Positions 1 through 6,600 of a stretch of 10,203 bases of DNA are shown in pieces; position 1 is the stretch's first letter; every line of letters begins with the position of its first letter. The translations under genes were made by a program, and so were the position numbers. The notes under the pieces were generated by a model. It was not told the origin of the DNA. It saw only the letters and a program-made list of their open reading frames with translations, and made no database searches. The stretch comes from an uncultured Prevotella sp. (GTDB lineage: Bacteria > Bacteroidota > Bacteroidia > Bacteroidales > Bacteroidaceae): contig UQHJ01000081.1 of the NCBI GenBank assembly GCA_900540885.1, positions 1-10,203 of the forward strand, read 5' to 3'.

Positions 1-420
1 CATCTAAAAGCCAAACAGGCCATTGATGCTTTGTCCTTTATTGACGCTATCACGCCACTCTACCCTACTGGCGCTACAACTGACGCACAAGAGGCTGACT
101 CTGTATTACGACAGACAGCACAAGCGCTCTTTACTGGCCAACAAATGACAGACGCGCAAGCCGCATGGTTTATCTTCAACGCCTTAGGATTTGTACCTGA
201 CGACAACAATCGTTTCCGCCTTGTTCGTCCTCTCTTCAACGTAGCTACGCTGCAATTGCCACGCACGCGCCGACTGATTATTCACACCAAGAATAATACG
301 CCACGCAACTGCCACATCAAACAGGCGATTTTAATGCACCAGCCTCTTACGTCTGACATTACATTCTCACGCGAACAACTCATTAAAGGTGGCATTATGG
401 AAATCAAGATGCAACCTTAA
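1..420 (+). CDS. GH92-like glycosidase, C-terminal fragment (5' end outside window)
   Basis: The frame is open from the first base, so this is the last 139 codons of a longer gene. The fragment resembles the C-terminal end of family 92 glycoside hydrolases (exo-alpha-mannosidases, exported and calcium-dependent). QMTDAQAAWFIFNALGFVP corresponds to the family's GQMSAWYVFSALGFYP segment. It is followed by the beta-rich tail with PLFNVATLQLP (family PLF..vtl.lp) and the terminal SREQLIKGGIMEIKM (family h..i..GG.l.f.M). The extra TDA residues inside the QMSAW motif and the unusual stretch before it suggest a divergent member. Catalytic residues lie upstream and cannot be assessed. The family call rests on remembered consensus only. 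A hairpin terminator follows at 496-538. Confidence 0.62.
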   Translation, partial: HLKAKQAIDALSFIDAITPLYPTGATTDAQEADSVLRQTAQALFTGQQMTDAQAAWFIFNALGFVPDDNNRFRLVRPLFNVATLQLPRTRRLIIHTKNNTPRNCHIKQAILMHQPLTSDITFSREQLIKGGIMEIKMQP

Positions 421-433
421 TAGCAATGGTGGT

Positions 434-489
434 GATGTGGGGGGACACGGCAGGTTTTCCTAATGGGGAGTGCGACGCGTCCCCACATC
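434..489. repeat. Inverted repeat with wide loop
   Basis: GATGTGGGGGGAC (434-446) pairs with GTCCCCACATC (479-489), leaving two extra G bases in the left arm and a spacer of about 32 nt. It lies just before the intrinsic terminator and could be a second hairpin in the GH92 3' UTR. No T-run follows it, so it is not a terminator by itself. Confidence 0.4.
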
Positions 490-495
490 TGCAAT

Positions 496-538
496 GCCAA
501 GATGAGGTTAAGAGCCTCACCTTGGCTATATTTTTTTA
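496..538 (+). terminator. Rho-independent terminator after the GH92-like gene
   Basis: The stem is GCCAAG (496-501) plus TGAGG (503-507), pairing with CCTCA (515-519) plus CTTGGC (521-526). There is one A/C mismatch and a 7-nt loop, then TATATTTTTTTA. It lies 76 nt after the GH92 stop and before the lolA promoter, separating the two transcription units. Confidence 0.75.
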
Positions 539-605
539 GAATGACTCAGAAATGGTTCTTTAATAAGGCCTGCCCCCCCGTTTGCGCAAAACCCTTGCCT
601 TTTAC

Positions 606-636
606 TTTGCGCATTAATTCTAATTTGTTATTTTTG
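606..636 (+). promoter_or_regulatory. Bacteroidales-type promoter for the lolA-trxB block
   Basis: TTTG (606-609), a 19-nt spacer, then TATTTTTG (629-636) exactly fit the Bacteroidales -33/-7 pattern TTTG-N19-21-TAnnTTTG. The expected start near 643 gives a leader of about 50 nt before the lolA ATG at 694. Confidence 0.7.
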
Positions 637-693
637 CAAGTACGTATAGCACATTTGCAGCATATAGTGCAAATTCTTTAAAATGACATTTCG

Positions 694-1332
694 ATGAAAA
701 TTAAACGCATATTTATCACCCTTTGTGCAGCCTGCGCTGTGAGCATGGCCAGTTTTGCACAAACAGCACGTCAAGTACTTGATCAAACAGCCTCCAAACT
801 AAAAAATAGTGGTGGCATTGAAGCTTCCTTCGAAGGCACACAGTTTAAAGGCACACACGAAACGGGTACGGCTAACGGCCACATTCAAGTACAAGGCAAT
901 AAGTTTAAGATTGCTTCTAACGCACTGACCACATGGTTTGACGGCCGCACGCAATGGACACTGATGAACGGAAGTGATGAGGTGAACGTAAGTAACCCTA
1001 CTGCTGCCGAACTGCAACAAGTCAATCCATACACGTTTATCAACCTTTACAAGAGCGGCTATAACCTCAAACTCGCCAACACAACTTACCACGGCAAGGC
1101 ATGCCACGAGGTGCGTATGCAAGCACAAAAGCACACCAATGGCATTCAACTGGTCATTGCCGTTATTGACAAACATACGCAGTTGCCCTACTCCATTCGT
1201 ATGAAGGACAACAAAGGCGAGTGGACGCGCATTCGCGTCAACGGTCTCCGCACTCACCGACATTGGGCCGACAGCAACTTTAAGTTTAACCAAAAGAATC
1301 ACCCCGGCATCGAGGTGATTGACCTAAGATAA
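694..1332 (+). CDS. lolA: Periplasmic LolA-like outer-membrane lipoprotein carrier
   Basis: The protein has 212 residues and begins with a clear Sec signal peptide: basic MKIKR, a hydrophobic core to about residue 20, and likely cleavage after SFA (residue 22). The mature part looks like a single LolA/LolB-type half-barrel that would ferry lipoproteins from the LolCDE complex across the periplasm. Supporting features are the VLDQTASKLKNSGGIEASFEG start, a central FDGRTQWTL strand, NPYTFINLYKSGYNLKL and a terminal PGIEVIDLR, typical of the Bacteroidetes LolA_2 subgroup. It is the first gene after a consensus promoter and precedes trxB by 106 nt, an order I recall from Bacteroides, where ftsK usually lies upstream; here a GH92 end lies there instead. 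No Shine-Dalgarno sequence precedes ATG 694. Confidence 0.82.
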   Translation: MKIKRIFITLCAACAVSMASFAQTARQVLDQTASKLKNSGGIEASFEGTQFKGTHETGTANGHIQVQGNKFKIASNALTTWFDGRTQWTLMNGSDEVNVSNPTAAELQQVNPYTFINLYKSGYNLKLANTTYHGKACHEVRMQAQKHTNGIQLVIAVIDKHTQLPYSIRMKDNKGEWTRIRVNGLRTHRHWADSNFKFNQKNHPGIEVIDLR

Positions 1333-1338
1333 AATCTT

Positions 1339-1431
1339 GAGTTTAATGAGTTTAATGAGTTTATTAGTTTAATAAGCTTATTAACCCCATTAAACTCATT
1401 AAACTCATAAACTCATTAAACTCATAAACTC
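1339..1431. repeat. Inverted array of GAGTTTAAT words between lolA and trxB
   Basis: The left side has GAGTTTAAT words in direct orientation. The right side has the complementary ATTAAACTC words. The outer arms 1339-1357 and 1388-1406 are perfect 19-nt reverse complements. The centre, TTAATAAGCTTATTAA (1369-1384), is itself a perfect palindrome. Further ATAAACTC/ATTAAACTC units (1407-1431) extend the right side almost to the trxB ATG. It could act as a terminator or processing stem for lolA, or fold the trxB leader. Confidence 0.85.
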
Positions 1432-1438
1432 CCCATAC

Positions 1439-2374
1439 ATGTCACAAATAGAACAATGCGTCATTCTTGGTTCAGGCCCTGCAGGCTACACCGCAGCTAT
1501 TTACACAGCACGCGCTGGACTCAAACCTATCATTTATGAAGGACTGCAACCAGGCGGACAATTGACGATAACTACTGAAGTAGAGAACTTTCCCGGATTT
1601 GCCGAAGGCATAGATGCCAACGAACTCATGGATAGTATGCGCAAGCAAGCCGAACGCTTTGGCACAGAAATCCGTACCGCTACAGCCACTAAGGTTGACC
1701 TTTCGCAGTCACCTTACACGCTCTGGTTCGACGACGATACACAAATTCAGACCGAAACACTCGTTATCGCCACGGGAGCTTCTGCCAAATATCTGGGTCT
1801 CTCTGACGAGAAGAAATACCAAGGCATGGGCGTAAGCGCTTGTGCTACATGCGACGGCTTCTTCTATCGTAAGAAGACGGTAGCCGTAGTAGGAGGTGGC
1901 GACACCGCTTGCGAAGAGGCCACCTACTTGGCAGGACTCGCCAAGAAAGTTTACCTCATTGTGCGCAAACCCTTCTTGCGTGCCTCAAAGGCCATGCAAG
2001 ACCGCGTGTTTAGTAACGACAAGATTGAAGTCTTGTTCGAGACCAACACGGTAGGTCTCTTTGGCGAAGACGGTGTAGAAGGTGCTCATGTCATTTATCG
2101 CAAAGGCGAGGCCGACGAGCGTCAGTACGACATCGCTATTGATGGCTTCTTTTTAGCCATTGGCCACAAGCCCAACAGCGACCTCTTCAAGCCTTGGGTC
2201 AAGACCGATGAAACAGGTTACATTATCACCGAAGGCGACTCTCCCCGCACAGGCATTCCCGGCGTTTACGCTGCCGGCGACGTAGCCGACCCTCACTACC
2301 GCCAAGCTATCACCGCAGCCGCCAGTGGCTGCAAAGCTGGCATCGAAGTTGACCGCTATCTGAAAGAAAAATAG
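1439..2374 (+). CDS. trxB: Thioredoxin-disulfide reductase (NADPH, FAD)
   Basis: This is a low-molecular-weight thioredoxin reductase of 311 residues, the normal family length. It passes electrons from NADPH through FAD and a redox disulfide to thioredoxin in the cytoplasm. Visible landmarks are: FAD dinucleotide motif GSGPAGYTAA (11-20); QPGGQLTITTEVENFPGF (38-54); redox pair CATC (C135, C138); NADPH motif GGGDTACEEA (152-161); VRKPFLRAS (175-183), with R176 and R181 placed to bind the 2'-phosphate; and the closing FAD segment GVYAAGDVADPHYRQAITAAASGC (275-298). No independent promoter is obvious in the 106-nt gap, which is filled by an inverted word array, so co-transcription with lolA is likely. 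A second, longer inverted array begins two bases after the stop. Confidence 0.97.
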   Translation: MSQIEQCVILGSGPAGYTAAIYTARAGLKPIIYEGLQPGGQLTITTEVENFPGFAEGIDANELMDSMRKQAERFGTEIRTATATKVDLSQSPYTLWFDDDTQIQTETLVIATGASAKYLGLSDEKKYQGMGVSACATCDGFFYRKKTVAVVGGGDTACEEATYLAGLAKKVYLIVRKPFLRASKAMQDRVFSNDKIEVLFETNTVGLFGEDGVEGAHVIYRKGEADERQYDIAIDGFFLAIGHKPNSDLFKPWVKTDETGYIITEGDSPRTGIPGVYAAGDVADPHYRQAITAAASGCKAGIEVDRYLKEK

Positions 2375-2375
2375 T

Positions 2376-2521
2376 AAATGTGAGAATGCTTTGTTAATGT
2401 GCAAATGTGAGAATGTGCAAATGTGCAAATGGTCGCCTTCGTACGCTATTAAAACATTCTTCAACCATTTGCCCATTTGCACATTCTCACATTTGCACAT
2501 TAACAAAGCATTCTCACATTT
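2376..2521. repeat. 58-bp near-perfect inverted repeat between trxB and the UDG-family gene
   Basis: Arm 2376-2433 is the reverse complement of 2464-2521 at 57 of 58 positions, with a 30-nt loop (2434-2463). Each arm is built from short words such as AATGTGCAAATGTGAGAATG. Further words (CACATTTCC) continue up to the downstream ATG at 2536. It starts right after the trxB stop. RNA from this region would form a very long stem, plausibly a terminator/stabiliser for trxB and a barrier in the leader of the next gene. Confidence 0.92.
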
Positions 2522-2535
2522 CCACATTTCCCTCC

Positions 2536-3105
2536 ATGGAACGTCACCCCTTACAACCCTTTCTTCCCCCAAACGCTCACATCTTGATGTTAGGCAGTTT
2601 TCCGCCACCTCGCAAACGCTGGTCGATAGACTTCTTCTATCCCAACATGCAGAACGATATGTGGCGCATCTTTGGCCTCATCTATTTCAACGACAAAGAC
2701 CACTTCATCGACGTGCCCAACAAGCGATTTGACAAACCCAAGTTAAAAGCATTCCTAACCATGAGAGGCATTGCCTTGTACGACACGGCCTGCGCCGTCA
2801 ACCGTCTACAAGACAATGCCTCTGACAAGTTTTTAGAAGTCGTTGAACACACCGACATTGACCACCTGCTCCGTCAGTTGCCCCAATGTCACGCCATAGT
2901 CACCACAGGCCAAAAAGCCACCGACACGCTCCGCGCCCACTTCAGCGTAGCCGAACCCAAAGTAGGCGAATACACCACCTTTGACTTCGAAGGCCGTCCC
3001 ATGCGCCTCTATCGCATGCCCAGCAGCAGCCGCGCCTACCCCCTCAACATTCTCAAGAAAGCCGCTGTCTACCAACAAATGCTTCAACAAGAACAGTTGC
3101 TATAA
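2536..3105 (+). CDS. Uracil-DNA glycosylase superfamily protein
   Basis: The 189-residue product resembles the small Bacteroidetes UDG-superfamily proteins (MUG/SMUG-like fold) that remove uracil or other damaged bases from DNA. ILMLGSFPPPRKRWSIDFFYPNMQNDMWRIFG (16-47) fits the active-site motif A and the following Asn/Trp helix. RGIALYDTACAVNR (77-90) fits the family's G..LYD.. segment. IVTTGQKA (121-128) is the central strand. RMPSSSRAYPL (160-170) sits where motif B (H/LPS.S) inserts into the minor groove. ATG 2536 was chosen because upstream in-frame codons only translate the inverted array. The exact substrate (U, thymine mismatch or hypoxanthine) cannot be told. The initiation region is embedded in or next to a long hairpin. 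Confidence 0.8.
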   Translation: MERHPLQPFLPPNAHILMLGSFPPPRKRWSIDFFYPNMQNDMWRIFGLIYFNDKDHFIDVPNKRFDKPKLKAFLTMRGIALYDTACAVNRLQDNASDKFLEVVEHTDIDHLLRQLPQCHAIVTTGQKATDTLRAHFSVAEPKVGEYTTFDFEGRPMRLYRMPSSSRAYPLNILKKAAVYQQMLQQEQLL

Positions 3106-3159
3106 GCAAGAAAGCGTGTCAAAATAAGATGAAGATGAAGTTTATCTTTTGATAAGATA

Positions 3160-3215
3160 GGCTGCGGCTCGGCAATACAAAATGAAAGTTTTCATACTTT
3201 CATTTTGCTTTGCAC
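3160..3215 (+). repeat. Dispersed structured repeat, copy 1 (upstream of comEC)
   Basis: The block starts with GGCTGCGGCTCGGCAAT (3160-3176). An 11-bp perfect hairpin follows: CAAAATGAAAG (3178-3188) and CTTTCATTTTG (3197-3207) with an 8-nt loop. It ends with CTTTGCAC (3208-3215). Copy 2 on the minus strand at 5689-5736 shares the two ends but has a different hairpin. It lies 38 nt before the comEC start and may affect its expression. No clean TAnnTTTG promoter was found in this gap. Confidence 0.6.
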
Positions 3216-3253
3216 TTTTGATCATAAAACAATCTAATACTTGACCATTTACT

Positions 3254-5482
3254 ATGACGCTTATTCCCTCCTCTACTCCTCCACTCCCCGATGCGATTGG
3301 GCGCAGAATGCCTTTGCTAAAGTTTTTGCTACCATTGGTAGGAGGCATCGTTTTGGCTTGGACGTGTAAGGACATGATCAATAGGTGGGAATGGCTGATT
3401 GCAGCACTGATTTTTACCCTCACAGCTATAGCAGCTATAGTGGGGAAACGAAAATGGAATGGTTGGACCTCAGCTATTGCAATGACGTTGGCTCTTATTT
3501 GCATAGCTGGCGCATGGAGCATGCAACGCTACAATGAGATTATCACGCATTGGCCGCAAAACGAACAAGTATGGCTGGGACAAGTAGAACAGATTAAGAA
3601 GATAAAAGAATCACACACCACGGTCATCGTCGAAATTAAAAGTGATAAGAAGCAATACCATCAAAAGCGCATTCAAGTAAGTCTGCAAGGAAACGAAACG
3701 CTCAAGTTGCAAAGCGGAACGAACATAGCCTTTAAAGCAAGAATTAACGAAAAGAATCGTCCTGGCAACCCTGGCGACTTCGACTACGCAACTTACCTTT
3801 TGCAACATGGACTAAGTGGAAGTGCTTACTGCCACACAGCGCAATGGCAAATACTTACAATACCTACTACTTCTAATTGGCACACAAGGTTTCTCCACCT
3901 GCGCCAAAAGCTTGTCAATCAATATGCGCAATACTTTCACGATACCGACCTTTCACTCTTAGCAGCACTCACTTTAGGCGACAAATCACTACTTACCACC
4001 GAGACGCAACAACTCTTTTCTGACACGGGAACAAGTCACGTTCTTGCGCTATCAGGACTCCACATTGGCATTCTTATCAGCCTTTTCAATCTATTGCTAC
4101 TCAAACGATTGCGCTACGGCTGGAAACATGGAGCGGCCACCCTCTTCTTATTAGCAGCCCTTTGGGGCTTTGTCCTATTAGCAGGAGCCCCACTCTCGCT
4201 CTTACGCGCTGCACTGATGTTTTCATTCATGCAAGTAGCACAAAGTCTACAGCGTATCCACAGTCTTTCGCTCAACAATTTAGCCCTTGCAGCTCTTCTC
4301 CTACTCATCATCGACCCCTTTACTCTCTTCGACGTAGGTTTTCAACTCTCGTTCACGGCCGTGTTTTTCATCATCTCCTCCAATGACTATCTATGGCAGC
4401 GCCACCGCCTTCCGTTTTGGAAAGACGATATCTACCACTTTAACACACCACGAAGGGAGTTCTACACCCCCAAAGCCTATTTTCGTTACTTCACCCTCCC
4501 CTCATGGAAGTATCGTATCAAGAAGCACAGCTATAAATTCTTCCGTTCTGTTCTGATCCCCTTCATTTGCATCTCGCTCAGTGCACAATGGGGCACAGCG
4601 CCTTTGATACTACACTACTTCCACACGTTGGCTCCCTACGCATGGCTGGCCAACTTTATGGTAATACCTGCGGCCTATATACTACTTAGTGCCGCCCTAT
4701 TGTTTTTACTATTACCCTTCTCTTTCACACAAGTGGCATTAGCCAAAGTGATAGAATGGACACTTCACTTGCTCACACAAGGGCTACAAGCCATATCGGA
4801 ATGGCCTTTTGCTACTGAACGCGTCTACGCCACCTCCTTTACGCTTGTGTGTATATGGTTAGTACCCATTTTGCTTTTCTTTTTCTTTGAAAAGCGCAAG
4901 ACACTTACGCGCAAAGCGCTTCTTATCAGTTCCGTAGCATTGCTGATAATCAGCATCGGAGCTGAAACGTTCTCAACATTGACTATTCGCCGAATCACGC
5001 CCCGCATTTGCGTTTACAAAGCAACGCACACCAGTTTGATACATTTCATACAATCTAATGCTATCTCTTACCTCCTATCGTCAACCACAGCGGATTCTAC
5101 ACGATTGCGCATGACACCTATTGAGCAAAACTTCTTCATGCCCAACCACATCGCCCCTCCTACGCTCATCACACAAAGTCAGGCCAGTTACCCTACACTG
5201 CAACGCGCCAAGGGATTATTCCTATTTCATCACAAACGCATTGTCTATCTAAACCTACCATTTGCACTAAATGCGATTGGCCCCATCGATTTGCTTATCG
5301 TAGCTAAAGGAAGTCCTACAAACGCAACACAGTGGCTTGCCAACACGAGCATAAGACAAGTCGTACTCGACGGCTCTCTCACTTCACGTCAACGCAAAGT
5401 ATGGGCCAAGGCTTGTCGCGCTACCCACATACCATGCCATGATGTACTACAACAAGGTGCTTTCATTTGGACATTACCATAA
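3254..5482 (+). CDS. comEC: ComEC/Rec2-family DNA uptake channel protein
   Basis: This 742-residue polytopic membrane protein belongs to the ComEC/Rec2 family, which forms the inner-membrane channel for single-stranded DNA in natural transformation. N-terminal helices span about residues 20-90. A DUF4131 OB-like domain follows (about 100-200), with the hallmark RPGNPGDFDYATYL (169-182). The competence domain (about 230-545) starts with LAALTLGDKSLLTTETQQLFSDTGTSHVLALSGLHIGIL (235-273), then RAALM (318-322) and DPFTLFDVGFQLSFTAV (354-370). A basic loop (about 380-430) interrupts the helices. The tail (575-742) resembles a metallo-beta-lactamase-derived domain without HxHxDH metal ligands, as is usual in Bacteroidetes. 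ATG 3254 gives the longest product; Met19 (3308), directly before the first helix, is a possible alternative start. Confidence 0.93.
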   Translation: MTLIPSSTPPLPDAIGRRMPLLKFLLPLVGGIVLAWTCKDMINRWEWLIAALIFTLTAIAAIVGKRKWNGWTSAIAMTLALICIAGAWSMQRYNEIITHWPQNEQVWLGQVEQIKKIKESHTTVIVEIKSDKKQYHQKRIQVSLQGNETLKLQSGTNIAFKARINEKNRPGNPGDFDYATYLLQHGLSGSAYCHTAQWQILTIPTTSNWHTRFLHLRQKLVNQYAQYFHDTDLSLLAALTLGDKSLLTTETQQLFSDTGTSHVLALSGLHIGILISLFNLLLLKRLRYGWKHGAATLFLLAALWGFVLLAGAPLSLLRAALMFSFMQVAQSLQRIHSLSLNNLALAALLLLIIDPFTLFDVGFQLSFTAVFFIISSNDYLWQRHRLPFWKDDIYHFNTPRREFYTPKAYFRYFTLPSWKYRIKKHSYKFFRSVLIPFICISLSAQWGTAPLILHYFHTLAPYAWLANFMVIPAAYILLSAALLFLLLPFSFTQVALAKVIEWTLHLLTQGLQAISEWPFATERVYATSFTLVCIWLVPILLFFFFEKRKTLTRKALLISSVALLIISIGAETFSTLTIRRITPRICVYKATHTSLIHFIQSNAISYLLSSTTADSTRLRMTPIEQNFFMPNHIAPPTLITQSQASYPTLQRAKGLFLFHHKRIVYLNLPFALNAIGPIDLLIVAKGSPTNATQWLANTSIRQVVLDGSLTSRQRKVWAKACRATHIPCHDVLQQGAFIWTLP

Positions 5483-5530
5483 AGGCGATTCCTAAAATTT
5501 GAGTTCCATAACGCATCGTGTGCACAAACT

Positions 5531-5545
5531 CAGTTTAATAAACTG
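5531..5545. repeat. Perfect 7-bp palindrome downstream of comEC
   Basis: CAGTTTA and TAAACTG flank a single central A, 49 nt after the comEC stop. No T-run follows, so it is a weak terminator candidate; an AT-rich operator-like dyad is equally possible. Confidence 0.45.
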
Positions 5546-5569
5546 CAATTTATCTGCCTAATTGGGGGG

Positions 5570-5586
5570 GCGGGTTTGTAACCCGC
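5570..5586. repeat. GC-rich hairpin GCGGGTT/AACCCGC
   Basis: A 7-bp perfect stem with a 3-nt loop directly follows a run of G (5564-5570). On the minus strand the stem is followed by seven C, not T, so it is not a standard terminator. Confidence 0.5.
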
Positions 5587-5682
5587 GGCAGCAGCAAGCC
5601 TTGAATATCTACTTATAGTCGCTTAGCGCGAGAACATACATAACATACTTACTGAAGTTCGGACTTAGCAAGGGCGGACTGA

Positions 5683-5742
5683 ATCATCGTGCAAGGCGAA
5701 TGCAATCAAGCTTGCTTGAATTGCTGAGCCGCAGCCGATGAT
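5683..5742 (-). repeat. Dispersed structured repeat, copy 2, in a nested hairpin
   Basis: The outer stem is ATCATCG (5683-5689) with CGATGAT (5736-5742). The inner stem is GCAAT+CAAG (5702-5710) with CTTG (5715-5718) and ATTGC (5720-5724), one bulged A and a CTTG loop. Read on the minus strand, the element starts with GGCTGCGGCTCAGCAAT (5736-5720) and ends with CCTTGCAC (5696-5689). It thus matches copy 1 at 3160-3215 at both ends while the hairpin between differs. Confidence 0.6.
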
Positions 5743-5859
5743 GTCAATAAAAACCCTTGTTAAATCCGAAATTAAGATGAGCTTTTGCAACCACATGCCC
5801 ACTAGATAAAAAAGTAGGTTACTTAGGATACTCATAATCCTTTTTTAGAGAAAACTTGA

Positions 5860-5975
5860 GTTAATATAGCGTTCTCCGCCTTTGCTGCGGCTTAGTTCGA
5901 GATTTTTTCCTTATCTAACAAATTTATAAGCTAACCGTACAACGGCTGTCCGAAAAAATGATTACTTTTACTCAT
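5860..5975 (-). pseudogene. Decayed N-terminus of an IS4/DUF4372-type transposase
   Basis: Read leftwards from ATG 5975, the product is MSKSNHFFGQPLYG, a TAG stop (5933-5931), then LINLLDKEKIS. If one missing base is restored near 5895, LSRSKGGERYIN follows in the next frame. Together this closely resembles the start of Bacteroidales IS4-family transposases carrying the DUF4372 N-terminal domain (pattern: FGQP.f.QLi.LlDk.ki.kls...ggeRYik.f). The TAG would derive from a CAG (Gln) codon. Homology stops at about 5860, and no catalytic DDE region or second end is visible. The fragment therefore carries a nonsense mutation, a frameshift and a truncation. Identification is from memory of the family, not from a search. 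Confidence 0.55.
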
Positions 5976-6105
5976 GGTTGTTTTATTTGTTTAGTTGCTT
6001 AGAGGCGAAGGAGACAATCCAAGCATCGGTATTCTTCTTTGCAAGGACAAAGATTCGTCCGTTGTGGAATGGTCTTTGCGTGGTTAATGAAATGTCAATG
6101 TGTCT

Positions 6106-6600
6106 TTAAAAGTTGTTGTCCTTGTTTCGTTGTTTGAGATAGAACAGATACAATTTCTTTCCTATTTTGTCTTTACTGAAAGTACGCTCATGCTCAATCG
6201 GAATTGTGGATAAGCGCACCTTGGCAATGCCGTCCTTTATCTTCTCAAACTGTTCTGGCGTGATTTTGAATTGAGCCGTAGAACTGATTTCCGTTACGGG
6301 ACAAACGATGTTGCCTATTAGTACACCTGCTGATTCTGAGCCATTGCTAATTAGTGAGCCTTGTAGCTTTATCACTTCGCCGTCAAAATTCTTGATGAGC
6401 ATTGTTGACTCTTTCAAGAAAGTCAATCTGTCAGATTTCACTGTGGCAATGATATAGTAAACGGAATCCTGCCTTGTGACACTATATTTCATGCTGCAAC
6501 CCTCTGCTGCCAATGGCTTGTAGGAGTAGCCAACAGTTTGTGCCCGGCTAACAAAGCAACAGAGCAAAACTACAAGCATACATGTCAATCTAATCTTCAT
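6106..6600 (-). CDS. Small secreted protein of unknown function
   Basis: The product has 164 residues. MKIRLTCMLVVLLCCFVSRAQ is a typical Sec signal peptide with likely SPase I cleavage after SRA (residue 20); no convincing lipobox is present. The mature part is about 144 residues, rich in beta-prone stretches (KYSVTRQDSVYYIIATVKSD; FDGEVIKLQGSLIS) with a lysine-rich tail. I do not recognise the family. ATG 6600 was chosen over an upstream in-frame start at 6648 because the signal peptide begins exactly there. The start overlaps the end of the upstream nuclease gene by 11 nt, so the two genes are almost certainly co-transcribed and may be translationally coupled. A nuclease/exported-protein pairing has no obvious functional logic. 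Confidence 0.72.
   Translation of the reverse strand: MKIRLTCMLVVLLCCFVSRAQTVGYSYKPLAAEGCSMKYSVTRQDSVYYIIATVKSDRLTFLKESTMLIKNFDGEVIKLQGSLISNGSESAGVLIGNIVCPVTEISSTAQFKITPEQFEKIKDGIAKVRLSTIPIEHERTFSKDKIGKKLYLFYLKQRNKDNNF

Larger units (their letters stand above)
5483..6105. other. Non-coding gap with hairpins, structured repeat and transposase remnant
   Basis: No intact gene is seen in these 623 bases on either strand. From left to right the gap holds: the palindrome CAGTTTAATAAACTG (5531-5545); the GC-rich hairpin GCGGGTTTGTAACCCGC (5570-5586) preceded by a run of seven G; a nested hairpin/repeat copy (5683-5742); and a decayed transposase N-terminus on the minus strand (5860-5975). 5976-6105 contains nothing I recognise. 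The mix suggests a junction between core and accessory DNA. Confidence 0.7.

Noticed and set aside
463..681. Open frame of 72 codons between the GH92 end and lolA
   Set aside because: It runs through the intrinsic terminator and the lolA promoter, and its product has no protein-like pattern.
799..1302. Long antisense frame within lolA
   Set aside because: It is a shadow of the lolA coding sequence, which has a signal peptide, family motifs and a promoter.
2407..2535. In-frame upstream extension of the UDG-family gene (43 extra residues)
   Set aside because: The added residues translate the inverted word array (repeats of CTNAH/HICT type). The conserved protein begins at ATG 2536.
2153..2608. 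Minus-strand frame across the trxB end and the inverted array
   Set aside because: It is antisense to trxB and the repeat array, with a low-complexity product.
3208..3253. Promoter for comEC (TTTG near 3217 with TAATACTTG downstream)
   Set aside because: The -7 box does not fit TAnnTTTG and the spacing is too short; no better candidate exists in the gap.
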